Shown: in pieces, positions 54,211 through 62,477 of the stretch
Numbering within the stretch: the stretch's first letter is position 1
How the letters are laid out: every line of letters begins with the position of its first letter
Assembly (NCBI GenBank): GCA_022843955.1
Contig: JALHMQ010000004.1
Location: forward strand, 303,919-367,918
Length of the DNA: 64,000 nt
DNA from: Burkholderiaceae bacterium
GTDB lineage: Bacteria; Pseudomonadota; Gammaproteobacteria; Burkholderiales; Burkholderiaceae_F
Reading direction: 5' to 3'
Notes under the pieces: model-generated
The model's database searches: none
Told to the model about the DNA's origin: nothing
What the model saw: the letters and a program-made list of their open reading frames with translations, nothing else
Made by a program: the position numbers and the translations under genes

Positions 54211-55059
54211 ATGACACCGCTGCGCACCGTCACCCTCACCCTGCTCGCGCTGGCAGCGTTCGCCGGCAACTCGCTCCTGTGCCGCGCCGCCTTGCGCGAC
54301 ACCGGGATCGACGCCGCCAGCTTCACCGTGGTGCGCATCGCCGCCGGCGCAGCTGCGCTCTGGCTGATCGTGCGACTGCGTCGCTGCGCGCCTGGCGGAC
54401 ACGGCAGCTGGGGGTCGGCCGCTGCGCTGTTCGCCTACGCCGCCGCCTTCTCGTTCGCCTACCTGTCACTCACCGCGGCCACCGGCGCGCTGCTGCTGTT
54501 CGGCGCGGTGCAGGTGACGATGATCGGCATCGGCTTCATCCGCGGTGAACGCCTGCGACCCGGCCAGTGGTTCGGCCTCGCGTTGGCCGCCACCGGCTTG
54601 GTCGGACTGCTGCTGCCCGGCCTGTCGGCGCCGCCGCTGGGCGGCGCGCTGCTGATGATTGCCGCCGGCGTGGCCTGGGGCATGTACTCGCTGCGCGGTC
54701 GCGCCGGCGGGGATCCCACCGCAGTGACGGCCGGCAACTTCCTGCGCGCCTGCGTGCCCGCGGCGGCGCTGGCGGCAGCGCTGCTGCCCTGGGCGAGGAT
54801 CGATGCGATGGGCATCGCTCTGGCGCTGCTGTCGGGTGCGGTGACCTCGGGCATCGGCTACGCGATCTGGTACGCCGCGCTGCCCGGCCTGTCGCCCACC
54901 CGCGCGGCCAGCGTGCAGCTGTCCGTGCCGGTGCTCACCGCGCTCGCCGGCGTGCTGCTGCTGGCCGAGCCGCTGTCGCTGCGGCTGCTGGTTGCGTCGG
55001 CGGCCGTACTCGGCGGAATCGCGCTGGTGATCGCGGTGCGGCGGCCGGCATTGCACTGA
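54211..55059 (+). CDS. EamA/DMT-family permease
   Basis: This 282-residue protein has ten hydrophobic helices in two EamA repeats: LLALAAFAGNSLLCRAALRD with FTVVRIAAGAAALWLIVRLR, and ALLMIAAGVAWGMYSLRGRA with LPGLSPTRAASVQLSVPVLT. These are drug/metabolite exporters of the RhaT/RarD type. A GTG at 54208 directly precedes the ATG at 54211; either may initiate. It follows tex on the same strand after about 90 bases. The substrate is unknown. Confidence 0.85.
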   Translation: MTPLRTVTLTLLALAAFAGNSLLCRAALRDTGIDAASFTVVRIAAGAAALWLIVRLRRCAPGGHGSWGSAAALFAYAAAFSFAYLSLTAATGALLLFGAVQVTMIGIGFIRGERLRPGQWFGLALAATGLVGLLLPGLSAPPLGGALLMIAAGVAWGMYSLRGRAGGDPTAVTAGNFLRACVPAAALAAALLPWARIDAMGIALALLSGAVTSGIGYAIWYAALPGLSPTRAASVQLSVPVLTALAGVLLLAEPLSLRLLVASAAVLGGIALVIAVRRPALH

Positions 55060-55215
55060 ACCTTGCCCAACCCGGTGGACACCCGGCGCAACTTCCCTGA
55101 TGCTGCGCCCGGCGCGAAAGGTCTATCGTCGACCCAACCCGCTTAGGCGCGCCCCAGCCCGTCAGAGGCAGTCCGCACCCCTGCGCAGATCGTTGTGCCC
55201 ACCAGGAGAGAAAAG

Positions 55216-55734
55216 ATGATCAAGAGTCCCGATGAAATGAGGAAGCTGCAGTCCGACATGACGCAGACCACGCAGCTGGCGATGCAAAAGACGCTCGACG
55301 GCTTTCGACGGCTTGCCGAAGTGAACATGCAGGCCGCGCGCGATTCGCTCGAACAGTCGGCCGAGCAGATCAACGCGCTGCTGGCCGCCAAGGACGTCAG
55401 CACCGTGACCCAGCTGGTGACCACCTTCGCCCAGCCGTCGGCCGACAAGTTCACCGCGTACGCGCAGGCGGTCACCGCGGTGGCGCGCGACACGCAGTCC
55501 GAACTGGCGTCACTGGTACAACAGCAGATCGCCAAGGGCAATGCGCAGTTTGCAGCCACCATCGAAGAAATGGCGCGCAACACGCCCGCCGGCAGCGAGG
55601 GCGCGATGGCCCTGATCAAGCAGGCGATGGCCACCGCCAACGCCAATTACGAGCAGCTCAACCAGTCGATGCGCCAGATGGTCGAGACCGGCACAGCCGC
55701 GGCCGAGTCCGCCACCGGCAAGCGCAAGCGCTGA
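55216..55734 (+). CDS. phaP: Phasin family protein
   Basis: This 172-residue protein is almost wholly helical. The phasin motif region includes TLDGFRRLAEVNMQAARDSL, TVTQLVTTFAQPSADKFTAY and AQAVTAVARDTQSELASLV, followed by a Lys/Arg end. Phasins coat polyhydroxyalkanoate granules, implying PHA storage elsewhere in the genome. AGGAGAG lies seven bases before the ATG at 55216, and the frame from 55195 is not needed. Confidence 0.88.
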   Translation: MIKSPDEMRKLQSDMTQTTQLAMQKTLDGFRRLAEVNMQAARDSLEQSAEQINALLAAKDVSTVTQLVTTFAQPSADKFTAYAQAVTAVARDTQSELASLVQQQIAKGNAQFAATIEEMARNTPAGSEGAMALIKQAMATANANYEQLNQSMRQMVETGTAAAESATGKRKR

Positions 55735-55798
55735 ACGCAAGCGCTCGGGCAGCGCGACCACGAGCGAGTCGTGGCCGCGCTGCAGGTCGCTGCGACGG

Positions 55799-56167
55799 CT
55801 ACACCGCCGCCGTGGACGACCGTGTCGCCTCGGCAGCGCCCGCCATGCGGCGGCACTCCTCGGCGCATTGACGGCACGCCTGCGCGCATTCCACGCAGTG
55901 CGCGTGCTGACGGTGCTTGGCACATTCCTTCCCGCACGCATCGCAAACCTGCGCGCACAGGCGGCACGCGTCGGCTGCCAGCGCGCTGCCGCGCGCCATG
56001 AAGCCTGCCGCCGTCCGGCAGATCGCCGCGCAGTCCATGTCGAGCCGGATGCATCCGGCCATCATCTTCACGTCGTCCTCGGCCAGGCAGGCGGTGGCGC
56101 AGTGGTCACAGGCATCGGCGCAGGCATTGCACGCATCGATGCACGATTCGACTTGCTCGTGAGCCAT
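55799..56167 (-). CDS. Cytosolic copper-storage four-helix bundle (Csp3 type)
   Basis: This 122-residue protein has 19 cysteines in CxxxC and CxxC rows along its helices (CIDACNACADACDHCATAC, DMDCAAIC, DACRLCAQVCDACGKEC, HCVECAQACRQCAEEC). This is the arrangement of Csp proteins, which line a four-helix bundle with thiols and bind many copper(I) ions. There is no Tat or Sec signal, so it is the cytosolic Csp3 kind. His pairs (KHRQHAHC) could guard the bundle mouth. It is the last of four minus-strand genes; the one above it is a small exported His/Cys protein. Confidence 0.9.
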   Translation of the reverse strand: MAHEQVESCIDACNACADACDHCATACLAEDDVKMMAGCIRLDMDCAAICRTAAGFMARGSALAADACRLCAQVCDACGKECAKHRQHAHCVECAQACRQCAEECRRMAGAAEATRSSTAAV

Positions 56168-56241
56168 GATCATTCCTTTAGTGGTTGAAGAGAGGGGCGC
56201 GAGCGCCGCCCCCGGCGGACCGCCGCGCGAGCCAAGCTCAT

Positions 56242-56583
56242 TCAGGCCCGCTTCGGACGCGGCTCCGGCGGCGCCCGCTCGACCGAGCTGAACCCAGACG
56301 ATGCTGCGTCGTGCCCCAGCCGCGGCGTCAGACCAGCAAGGGCCGGTTGATGCGGCAGCAGTGCCGGCAAATGCGCCAATGCGCATCCGTGCAGCTCCGC
56401 CGCGGCACGCAGGCGCCAGTCAGCGTCAGTGGTATCCGGCGCGACCGGCGCGGTCACTGCCTGCTCGTGCGACACCGCGTGCCCGAGCATCGACAACGTG
56501 CAATGCAGATCGCAGCGCTGCGCCGCGGCGAGCGCGGGCGAGAGCAGGACCAACAGCGTGAAGCAGATCAGGCGGCGCAGCAT
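56242..56583 (-). CDS. Small exported His/Cys-containing protein next to the copper-storage gene
   Basis: About 113 residues with a signal peptide (MLRRLICFTLLVLLSPALAAA). The mature part starts with CDLHC and has another Cys in ELHGCALAHLPALLPHQPAL, plus seven His. No family is recognised. The frame is open to 56640, but the ATG at 56583 places the signal peptide correctly. Next to a copper-storage gene it could be a periplasmic metal-handling protein, but this rests on position and residue content alone. Confidence 0.55.
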   Translation of the reverse strand: MLRRLICFTLLVLLSPALAAAQRCDLHCTLSMLGHAVSHEQAVTAPVAPDTTDADWRLRAAAELHGCALAHLPALLPHQPALAGLTPRLGHDAASSGFSSVERAPPEPRPKRA

Positions 56584-56662
56584 CGCATCGACGGCTCCGC
56601 GTCGAGCGCAGCCGTGATGCGACGGCAGCAAGCGTCGCACCCGCTGCCGGCAGGCTGCGCGA

Positions 56663-56902
56663 TCAGCCGTCCGTGCGCGCCGAGGCGGCGGTCAGACTGG
56701 CCAGACACGCCTCACACAGGCAGCCGGCGTCGGCGGACACCGCGGCGGCCGGCAGCACCGGCAGGCGTGCGCACCAGCAACCTCCCGGTTCATCGATACC
56801 GCAGCTGAAGGCCGCTCCGCAGCGGCTGCAATGCGTTGCCGTCACATCCGTGTCGGGCGAAGCGTCCGACGATTGACGATCGGGTCGGTGGTGGGCTGCC
56901 AT
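56663..56902 (-). CDS. Cysteine-rich CWC family protein
   Basis: This 79-residue protein matches the small Cys_rich_CWC family common in Burkholderiales: HCSRCGAAFSCG, then GGCWCARLPVLP, then GCLCEACLASL. The Cys pairs suggest metal, probably zinc, binding. The role is unknown. It starts 28 bases after the aldo/keto reductase stop, on the same strand. Confidence 0.82.
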   Translation of the reverse strand: MAAHHRPDRQSSDASPDTDVTATHCSRCGAAFSCGIDEPGGCWCARLPVLPAAAVSADAGCLCEACLASLTAASARTDG

Positions 56903-56930
56903 CGCTGCGCCTCGCTAGATCGGCTCGGCC

Positions 56931-57902
56931 TCAGCTCGCGCTGGCACCAACGATCGCCTCGATTCTGGCGAGGCTCGGCGCGTCCAGGCGGGCAGCCACC
57001 TGCGCCGCCTTCATGTTCTCGGCGATCTGCGCAACGCGCGTGGCGCCGGTGATCACCGTGCTCACGCGCGGATTCTTCAGGCACCAGGCGAGCGCCAGCT
57101 GCGCCAGTGAGCAATCCAGGTCCCGCGCCACGGCCTCCAGCTCGCCGACGATGCGGTTCTTCTCGGGGTCGATCAGCCCATCGCGCAGGAACGCATACGT
57201 CTCCAGCGCACCGCGTGAATCGGCCGGCACGCCCTGCCGGTACTTGCCGGTCAGCAGGCCGCTGGCGAGCGGGCTCCAGGTGGTCAGGCCCAGGCCGATG
57301 TCGTCATACAGCCGCGCGTATTCCTGCTCCACCCGCTTGCGGTGGAACACGTTGTACTGCGGCTGCTCCATCACCGGCTTGCGCAGGTGGTGCTTGTCGG
57401 CGATCAGCCAGGCGGCGCGGATCTCGTCGGCGCTCCACTCGCTGGTGCCCCAGTAGAGCGCGCGGCCGCGCTCGATCATGTCGTGCATCGCCCACACCGT
57501 CTCCTCGATCGGCGTGTCCGGATCGGGGCGGTGGCAGTACACGAGGTCGACGTAGTCCAGCTGCAGCCGCTTGAGCGAGCCGTCGATCGCATCGAGCAGG
57601 TACTTGCGGTTCAGCGTGTTGGTGTCGTTGACGTTGGTGCGCAGGCCCCAGTAGAACTTGGTGGAGACGATGTAGCGGATGCGCGGCCAGCCAAGTTCCT
57701 TGAGCACCTTGCCCATGATCGTCTCGGACTCACCCTTCGCATAGATCTCGGCGTTGTCGAAGAAGTTGACGCCGGCGTCGAACGCCGCTGCCATCAGCTC
57801 GCGCGCGGCGCGCGTGTCGACCTGGTTGCCGTAGGTCACCCACGAGCCGAACGACAGTTCGGAAACCTTCAGGCCCGAGCGGCCGAGTCTTCGATAGTGC
57901 AT
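56931..57902 (-). CDS. Aldo/keto reductase (KCNAB-like subfamily)
   Basis: This 323-residue NADPH-dependent reductase has the catalytic residues Asp and Tyr in [18 protein letters not shown], Lys in IVSTKFYWG and His in [16 protein letters not shown]. The body ([73 protein letters not shown]) is that of the beta-subunit-like aldo/keto reductases. Natural substrate is unknown. It is followed by the CWC gene. Confidence 0.92.
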   Translation of the reverse strand: MHYRRLGRSGLKVSELSFGSWVTYGNQVDTRAARELMAAAFDAGVNFFDNAEIYAKGESETIMGKVLKELGWPRIRYIVSTKFYWGLRTNVNDTNTLNRKYLLDAIDGSLKRLQLDYVDLVYCHRPDPDTPIEETVWAMHDMIERGRALYWGTSEWSADEIRAAWLIADKHHLRKPVMEQPQYNVFHRKRVEQEYARLYDDIGLGLTTWSPLASGLLTGKYRQGVPADSRGALETYAFLRDGLIDPEKNRIVGELEAVARDLDCSLAQLALAWCLKNPRVSTVITGATRVAQIAENMKAAQVAARLDAPSLARIEAIVGASAS

Positions 57903-58197
57903 GCGTCTCTCCCGAACCCGCTGTCACCGGATGGCGCGCAGCGGGGCCGCAATTATCCCGCCCCCCGCGCTCGTGAATTTGCACACGGCGCCGCAACCGC
58001 TCGATGTCCGGTTCGCCCGGCCGACCGCGTTCCTACCAGCAGCCCTTGATGCAGGGTCGCCCGGCTTCGGCCGGCGGACAGCGCGCAGCGCGCGCCGGCC
58101 GCCCGACCCGCCGCGCGATCCCGCCGCGAGGGGCACTGACGAAACCAACCACAGGTGCGGTACGACGCCGCCCACATTCGACTCGGAGAAACACATC

Positions 58198-58782
58198 ATG
58201 CAACCGCTCCATCTGCTGTACTCGCGGCGCGGCCTTGCCGCCGCGCTGGTGGGCTGCGCCCTGGTGGCACCCGCCCTGGGCACCATCGTCCAGCCCAACC
58301 TGAGTGGCACGCCCGACGACGGACTGTTGTGCCGCACCGGCTACGCCGGCAGCTACACCGGCGGCAAGTTCAAGTGCACGAAGTCGCGCTTCCACATCGT
58401 CAATCTCGACTGCACCAACCCGACCTTCACGCGCTATCTGGCGCGTCCGGCCGGGTCCGCAGGTACACCACAGGGCCGCGACATCTGCCTGCGCAATGGC
58501 ATCAATGTCGGCAGCACCGACTCGGTGGTCGCGCTCGTCCAAGGCCAGGACTTCGTGCTGGCGGCGGTCAACACCACCGCGCTGAGCACCGACGTCACCA
58601 ACCTTGACCGCGAGGAAGCCACGGCGCTCGGGCTGGACGCTGCGCGCGAAGTGGACACCACCGCCGGCGAGCCGGTGATCCAGCACGACCAGGGCACGGG
58701 CAGCCGCGACCGCGCGGTGGTGCAGGTCCTCCACTACACGTTCGGCATCCCCACCGGCGGGATGCTGCCCGCGCCGCGCTGA
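58198..58782 (+). CDS. Exported protein A of a four-gene secreted set
   Basis: This 194-residue protein has a signal peptide (GLAAALVGCALVAPALG, cut near residue 28). The mature part has four Cys (LLCRTGY, FKCTKSR, LDCTNP, DICLRNG), all in the first half, and a second half with no Cys. I do not recognise a family. GGAG is 10 bases before the ATG. The next gene starts 32 bases after its stop. Four Cys and many Thr/Asn suggest a folded extracellular or periplasmic protein. Confidence 0.65.
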   Translation: MQPLHLLYSRRGLAAALVGCALVAPALGTIVQPNLSGTPDDGLLCRTGYAGSYTGGKFKCTKSRFHIVNLDCTNPTFTRYLARPAGSAGTPQGRDICLRNGINVGSTDSVVALVQGQDFVLAAVNTTALSTDVTNLDREEATALGLDAAREVDTTAGEPVIQHDQGTGSRDRAVVQVLHYTFGIPTGGMLPAPR

Positions 58783-58814
58783 CCGCCGCCGCCGATCACA
58801 AAGGACCCGCTGAC

Positions 58815-59234
58815 ATGAAACGCAACCTGTTCCTCCTCAACCTGCTGGCGGCGACGCTGCTGGCGGCGATGTCCGCCCAGGCGTCTGCCGACAGCTGCAA
58901 GGACGCCAAGTTCAAGGTCACCAACAGCCACGCCGAAGGCCGCGAGATCGAGATCCGCAAGGTCAAGTACTTCAACCCGCACACCGGCAACACGCAGACG
59001 GAAGACGTGAAGAACCTCGTCTGCAAGCACGGCTCGACCTGCACCACCGCGGGCGACAACCTCGCCAACGCCAAGAACGTCGACCTGAACAGCATCCAGG
59101 TGGTGTTCAAGTTCCGCGAGCGCGATGGCGACTGGTCCAACGAGTTCCAGACCCGCGCCTTCGTGCCGAGCCTTCGCAAGTGCATCGAAGGCAAGGTCTA
59201 CGGCCCGATCGTCGTGTCCGACAACGGCGGCTGA
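58815..59234 (+). CDS. Exported protein B of a four-gene secreted set
   Basis: This 139-residue protein has a signal peptide (FLLNLLAATLLAAMSAQASA) and four Cys (DSCKD, LVCKHG, STCTTAG, RKCIEG). Beta-type alternation is strong (FKVTNSHAEGREIEIRKVKY, NSIQVVFKFRERDGDW), suggesting an Ig-like or small beta-sandwich fold. No family is recognised. AGGA precedes the ATG. It follows gene A by 32 bases and precedes gene C by 27. Confidence 0.65.
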   Translation: MKRNLFLLNLLAATLLAAMSAQASADSCKDAKFKVTNSHAEGREIEIRKVKYFNPHTGNTQTEDVKNLVCKHGSTCTTAGDNLANAKNVDLNSIQVVFKFRERDGDWSNEFQTRAFVPSLRKCIEGKVYGPIVVSDNGG

Positions 59235-59261
59235 TCAACCCAACCCATGGAAACCGACATC

Positions 59262-59840
59262 ATGAAAACGCTCAACTTCGCCTTCATCGCCGCCGCCATC
59301 GTCGCCGCGGCACCGGCCACGGCACAGATGCACTGCTACGACTTCAGCGGCGTGCCGGTCGGCACCAAGCACCAGATCGGCGACACCGTCAACGCCAATC
59401 ACGCGACCATCACATTCCGCCCGTACAAGATGAGCGGCAACCCGGTAGGCGGCGCCGTCAACTTTGCCGAAAGCCAGCAGGCCAAGATCGCTGGCGGGGC
59501 ACCGCCCGAGATGGGCATGAAGACGCTCACCGTGCAGATCGAGCCGACCCAGCCGGTCACGCGCCTGCGCATGCGGCTGGCGCAGAACATGACGCCGACC
59601 GGCGGCTTCGCCACCGCCAACTTCGAGGTCAACGGCGAGCAGCACGAGAGTCCGGCCGGCTTCGCCGCCGCCAACGGCAAGCGCCTCGGCGATGCCGAGT
59701 TCGCCGCGAGCTTCGCCAACACCGCCGGCAACTGGCATGTCGGCACGCTCGAACTGCGCGCCAAACCAGGCAGCACCATCAAGAGCTTCAGCATCGGCGG
59801 CCACACGTGGCGTCTCGACGACGTGTGTCTGCAGAAGTAG
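59262..59840 (+). CDS. Exported protein C of a four-gene secreted set
   Basis: This 192-residue protein has a signal peptide (MKTLNFAFIAAAIVAAAPATA). A single beta-domain follows, starting QMHCYDFSGVPVGTKHQIGD and ending IGGHTWRLDDVCLQK, with one Cys at each end that can form a disulfide closing the domain. Segments such as LTVQIEPTQPVTRLRMRLAQ and ANFEVNGEQHE look like a carbohydrate-binding or discoidin-type jelly roll, but this is inferred from pattern only. The frame also has an ATG at 59247; the one at 59262 fits the signal peptide better. Confidence 0.65.
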   Translation: MKTLNFAFIAAAIVAAAPATAQMHCYDFSGVPVGTKHQIGDTVNANHATITFRPYKMSGNPVGGAVNFAESQQAKIAGGAPPEMGMKTLTVQIEPTQPVTRLRMRLAQNMTPTGGFATANFEVNGEQHESPAGFAAANGKRLGDAEFAASFANTAGNWHVGTLELRAKPGSTIKSFSIGGHTWRLDDVCLQK

Positions 59841-59881
59841 CCGTCGCCCCCGCCCGCACTCCTGAACCAGAGGCTCACACG

Positions 59882-60706
59882 ATGAACTTCCTGCAGCTCA
59901 CCACGCCGCGGCGCATCGCCCAGGCCCTGGCGCTATCGGCGTCGCTGTTGCTGGCCGGGCCTGCCCCGGCCACGATCCTGACCTTCGACCAGGCGCGCAC
60001 GTCGGGCACCGTGGTCCCGACGTTCGGCGGCGCCACGGTGCCACTCGACTACGGCGACGCGGTGCGCGGCGCAGCGATGACCGTGCCGGGCGGGCAGTTC
60101 CTGTACGGCGAAGCCGGCGAGGGCTACACGCCGAACGTCGATGTCGAGATGACGTCCGGTGCCGCCTCGCCGGTCGGCGCCGGCGTCAGCCTGTGGGAGA
60201 CCGGCTACGGCGATCTCGACAACGTGCTGATCGCCAACAACTTCTCCGACTTCCTCGCGCTGCGGCTGGTGGCCGACCCGGGCTACCGCGTCGGCCTGTT
60301 CGGCTTCGACCTGGCGGGCTGGCCCAACACCGACTACCTGATCGACGCGGTCCGCCTGTTCGGCCCGGCCGGCACGCTGCTCTTCTCGCTGCTCGACGTG
60401 GCGATCGAGGGCGACTTCGCCGGGCCGCGACGCACCTCGTTCGACTTCGCCGAAGGCCTGTTCGCCACCGAGTTGCTGCTGCAGATCGACTTCGGCAACC
60501 TGGCCGGCGGGCGGCACGACAACATCGGCCTCGACAACCTGCGCTTCGGCCAGACGAACCCGTTGCCGCCGACCAGCCCGGACCCCGACCCGCAACAGGT
60601 CTCCGAGCCCGGCACCCTGGCGCTGCTCGGCGCAACGCTGTTGGCTGGGCTGCTGCTGCGACGCCGCCCGCGCCGGCTCAGCGCCGCCGCACCACGCAGT
60701 CGATGA
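59882..60706 (+). CDS. PEP-CTERM anchored exported protein D
   Basis: This 274-residue protein has a signal peptide (ALALSASLLLAGPAPATI). A 200-residue beta-rich domain follows (ILTFDQARTSGTVVPTFGG, RVGLFGFDLAGWPNTDYLID, NIGLDNLRFGQ). After a Pro/Asp linker comes the sorting signal SEPGTLALLGATLLAGLLL and an Arg-rich tail. PEP-CTERM signals are recognised by exosortase, which anchors or releases the protein at the surface. Ser replaces the first Pro of the usual VPEPGT. AGAGG precedes the ATG. Its 3' end overlaps the convergent methyltransferase by 29 bases. Confidence 0.8.
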   Translation: MNFLQLTTPRRIAQALALSASLLLAGPAPATILTFDQARTSGTVVPTFGGATVPLDYGDAVRGAAMTVPGGQFLYGEAGEGYTPNVDVEMTSGAASPVGAGVSLWETGYGDLDNVLIANNFSDFLALRLVADPGYRVGLFGFDLAGWPNTDYLIDAVRLFGPAGTLLFSLLDVAIEGDFAGPRRTSFDFAEGLFATELLLQIDFGNLAGGRHDNIGLDNLRFGQTNPLPPTSPDPDPQQVSEPGTLALLGATLLAGLLLRRRPRRLSAAAPRSR

Positions 60707-61301
60707 GCGCGCTCATGCCGGCGTGCTGCGTGCCTTCGTCCAGTTCGCTGTCGTGCTCGCGCAGCAAGACGATCTCGTGCGCACCCAAGGCCTCGTGCAG
60801 CAGCGCCGGCGTGTACAGGTGGTCGGCGCGGCCCGGGCCGCCGGTCGCGAAAGCGATCTGGCGCGGCGTATAGCCCTGCAGCAGCAGCAGGCCGCCGGGC
60901 GCGAGCGCCTCGATCATCTGCGCGAACAAGCGGCTGCGCTGCGCCGGCGGCGCGAACTGGATGAAGATCGCCACCACCACGTCGAACGCCGCCGGCGTCC
61001 AGGCAAAGGTCTCGACGTCGGCCACGGTGTAGTCCACCGTCACGCCGTGGCGCTGCGCCAGCGCGCGCGCCTTGGCCACACCCCGCGGGCTGATGTCGAA
61101 CGCGCTGACCGCGAGGCCCCGCTGCGCCAGCCACACGCTGTTGCGTCCCTCGCCATCGGCCACGCACAGTGCGCGCTGGCCGGGCCGCAGCCGATGCGCC
61201 TGCTGCGACAGGAACACGTTGGGCGCGGTGCCGAAGATGTAGTCGTCGCGCGCAAAGCGCGCGTCCCAGGTGCTGCGGGGATCGGAAAACGGCGTGTCCA
61301 T
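60678..61301 (-). CDS. SAM-dependent methyltransferase (TehB-like)
   Basis: This 207-residue protein begins TWDARFARDDYIFGTAPNVF, as in the small class I enzymes of the TehB/thiopurine group. Other segments are ALCVADGEGRNSVWLAQRGL (SAM loop), VSAFDISPRGVAKARALAQR, FDVVVAIFIQFAPPAQRSRL and LAPGGLLLLQGYTPRQIAF. It may methylate a small toxic compound. The ATG at 61301 is preferred to 61331. It is convergent with, and overlaps, the PEP-CTERM gene. Confidence 0.83.
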   Translation of the reverse strand: MDTPFSDPRSTWDARFARDDYIFGTAPNVFLSQQAHRLRPGQRALCVADGEGRNSVWLAQRGLAVSAFDISPRGVAKARALAQRHGVTVDYTVADVETFAWTPAAFDVVVAIFIQFAPPAQRSRLFAQMIEALAPGGLLLLQGYTPRQIAFATGGPGRADHLYTPALLHEALGAHEIVLLREHDSELDEGTQHAGMSALIDCVVRRR

Positions 61302-61377
61302 GCGGCGAGGATAGCGAGCCTCTGCGATCATCTTGCCCGCCCGCTCCCACCGTCGCCTTGCACCTCACCTCCACGTC

Positions 61378-62472
61378 ATGACTACGTTGCGCTTCGACCC
61401 CGCCGAACCCTGGCTCGCCGCCCAGCCGCAGGACACCGCGCGCGCGCTGCCGGCGCCCTGCTACGTCGAGCCATCAATGGCGCTGCGCGACCGCGACGCC
61501 GTGTTCGCGCGCAGCTGGCAGCTGGTCGGTCACGCCGCGCAGTTCGCGGGCGCCGGCGACCATGCGCCGTGCGACGTTGCCGGCGTGCCGCTGGTAATCG
61601 TGCGCGGCGAAGACGAGGCCGGCGCGCGCGGACCGCTGCGCGCCCTGCACAATGTCTGCCGCCACCGCGCCGGGCCGCTGGCCACCTGTGCGGCGCGCGG
61701 CGCGCGCGCCCTTACTTGCCAGTACCACGGCTGGACCTACGGCCTGGATGGTCGCCTGCGCGGCGCGCCCGAGATGGGCCGCGCCGAGGGCTTCGACCCC
61801 GCCGAAGTGACGCTGCCGCAGGCACGAGTGGAGCAATGGCAGGGCCTCGTGTTCGCCGCGCTCGACGCACAGGCACCACCGTTCGAGACGCTGGTCGATG
61901 GCATCGACGCGCGCCTGGCCGCCGCCGGCCACGACCTGGCCGACCTGCGCTTCCATCAGCGCGTGAGCTACGACATCGACTGCGACTGGAAGGTCTACGT
62001 CGACAACTACCTCGAGGGCTATCACGTGCCGCGCGTGCATCCGGCCCTGAACGCCGCGCTCGACTACGCCAGCTACCGCACCGAGCTGGCGCCGTGGCAT
62101 TCACTGCAGTCGAGTCCGCTGGACACCGCACCGACGCTCTATGGCAGCGGCGAGGCGTTGTACTTCTGGCTGTGGCCAAACACCATGCTCAACTGCCTGC
62201 CCGGCCGTCTGCAGACCAACCGCGTGCTGTCCCTGGGCAGCGGCCGCTGCCGCGTCGAATTCGACTTCTTCTACATCCAGGAATCAGCGCAGAGTGCGGC
62301 CGACGCGCAGTTCAGCGATCTGGTGCAGCACGAGGACATCACCATCTGCAGCGCCGTGCAGCGCGGTCTGGCCAGCGGCTCGTACGAGCCCGGGCGCCTG
62401 AACCCGCTGCGCGAGAGCGGCGTCTGGCACTTCCACGAGCTGCTGCGCAGCGCGTATCGCGATCGCCGATGA
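61378..62472 (+). CDS. Rieske non-haem iron aromatic oxygenase, alpha-subunit type
   Basis: This 364-residue protein has the Rieske [2Fe-2S] site CRHRAGPL with CQYHGWTYG (about residues 90-120) and the mononuclear iron site DNYLEGYHVPRVHP (about residue 205), so both redox centres are complete. It resembles the alpha subunit of ring-hydroxylating or demethylating oxygenases such as choline or stachydrine types. No reductase, ferredoxin or beta subunit lies nearby, so partners must be elsewhere. The start at 61378 begins MTTLRFDPAEPWLAAQ. Confidence 0.92.
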   Translation: MTTLRFDPAEPWLAAQPQDTARALPAPCYVEPSMALRDRDAVFARSWQLVGHAAQFAGAGDHAPCDVAGVPLVIVRGEDEAGARGPLRALHNVCRHRAGPLATCAARGARALTCQYHGWTYGLDGRLRGAPEMGRAEGFDPAEVTLPQARVEQWQGLVFAALDAQAPPFETLVDGIDARLAAAGHDLADLRFHQRVSYDIDCDWKVYVDNYLEGYHVPRVHPALNAALDYASYRTELAPWHSLQSSPLDTAPTLYGSGEALYFWLWPNTMLNCLPGRLQTNRVLSLGSGRCRVEFDFFYIQESAQSAADAQFSDLVQHEDITICSAVQRGLASGSYEPGRLNPLRESGVWHFHELLRSAYRDRR

Positions 62473-62477
62473 CGCCT

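Noticed and set aside
51589..54402. Very long minus-strand open frame (937 codons) opposite tex
   Set aside because: It is the antisense of the clear Tex gene. In GC-rich DNA stops are rare in the frames opposite real genes, and the translation is Arg/His/Gly/Ala rich without any domain.
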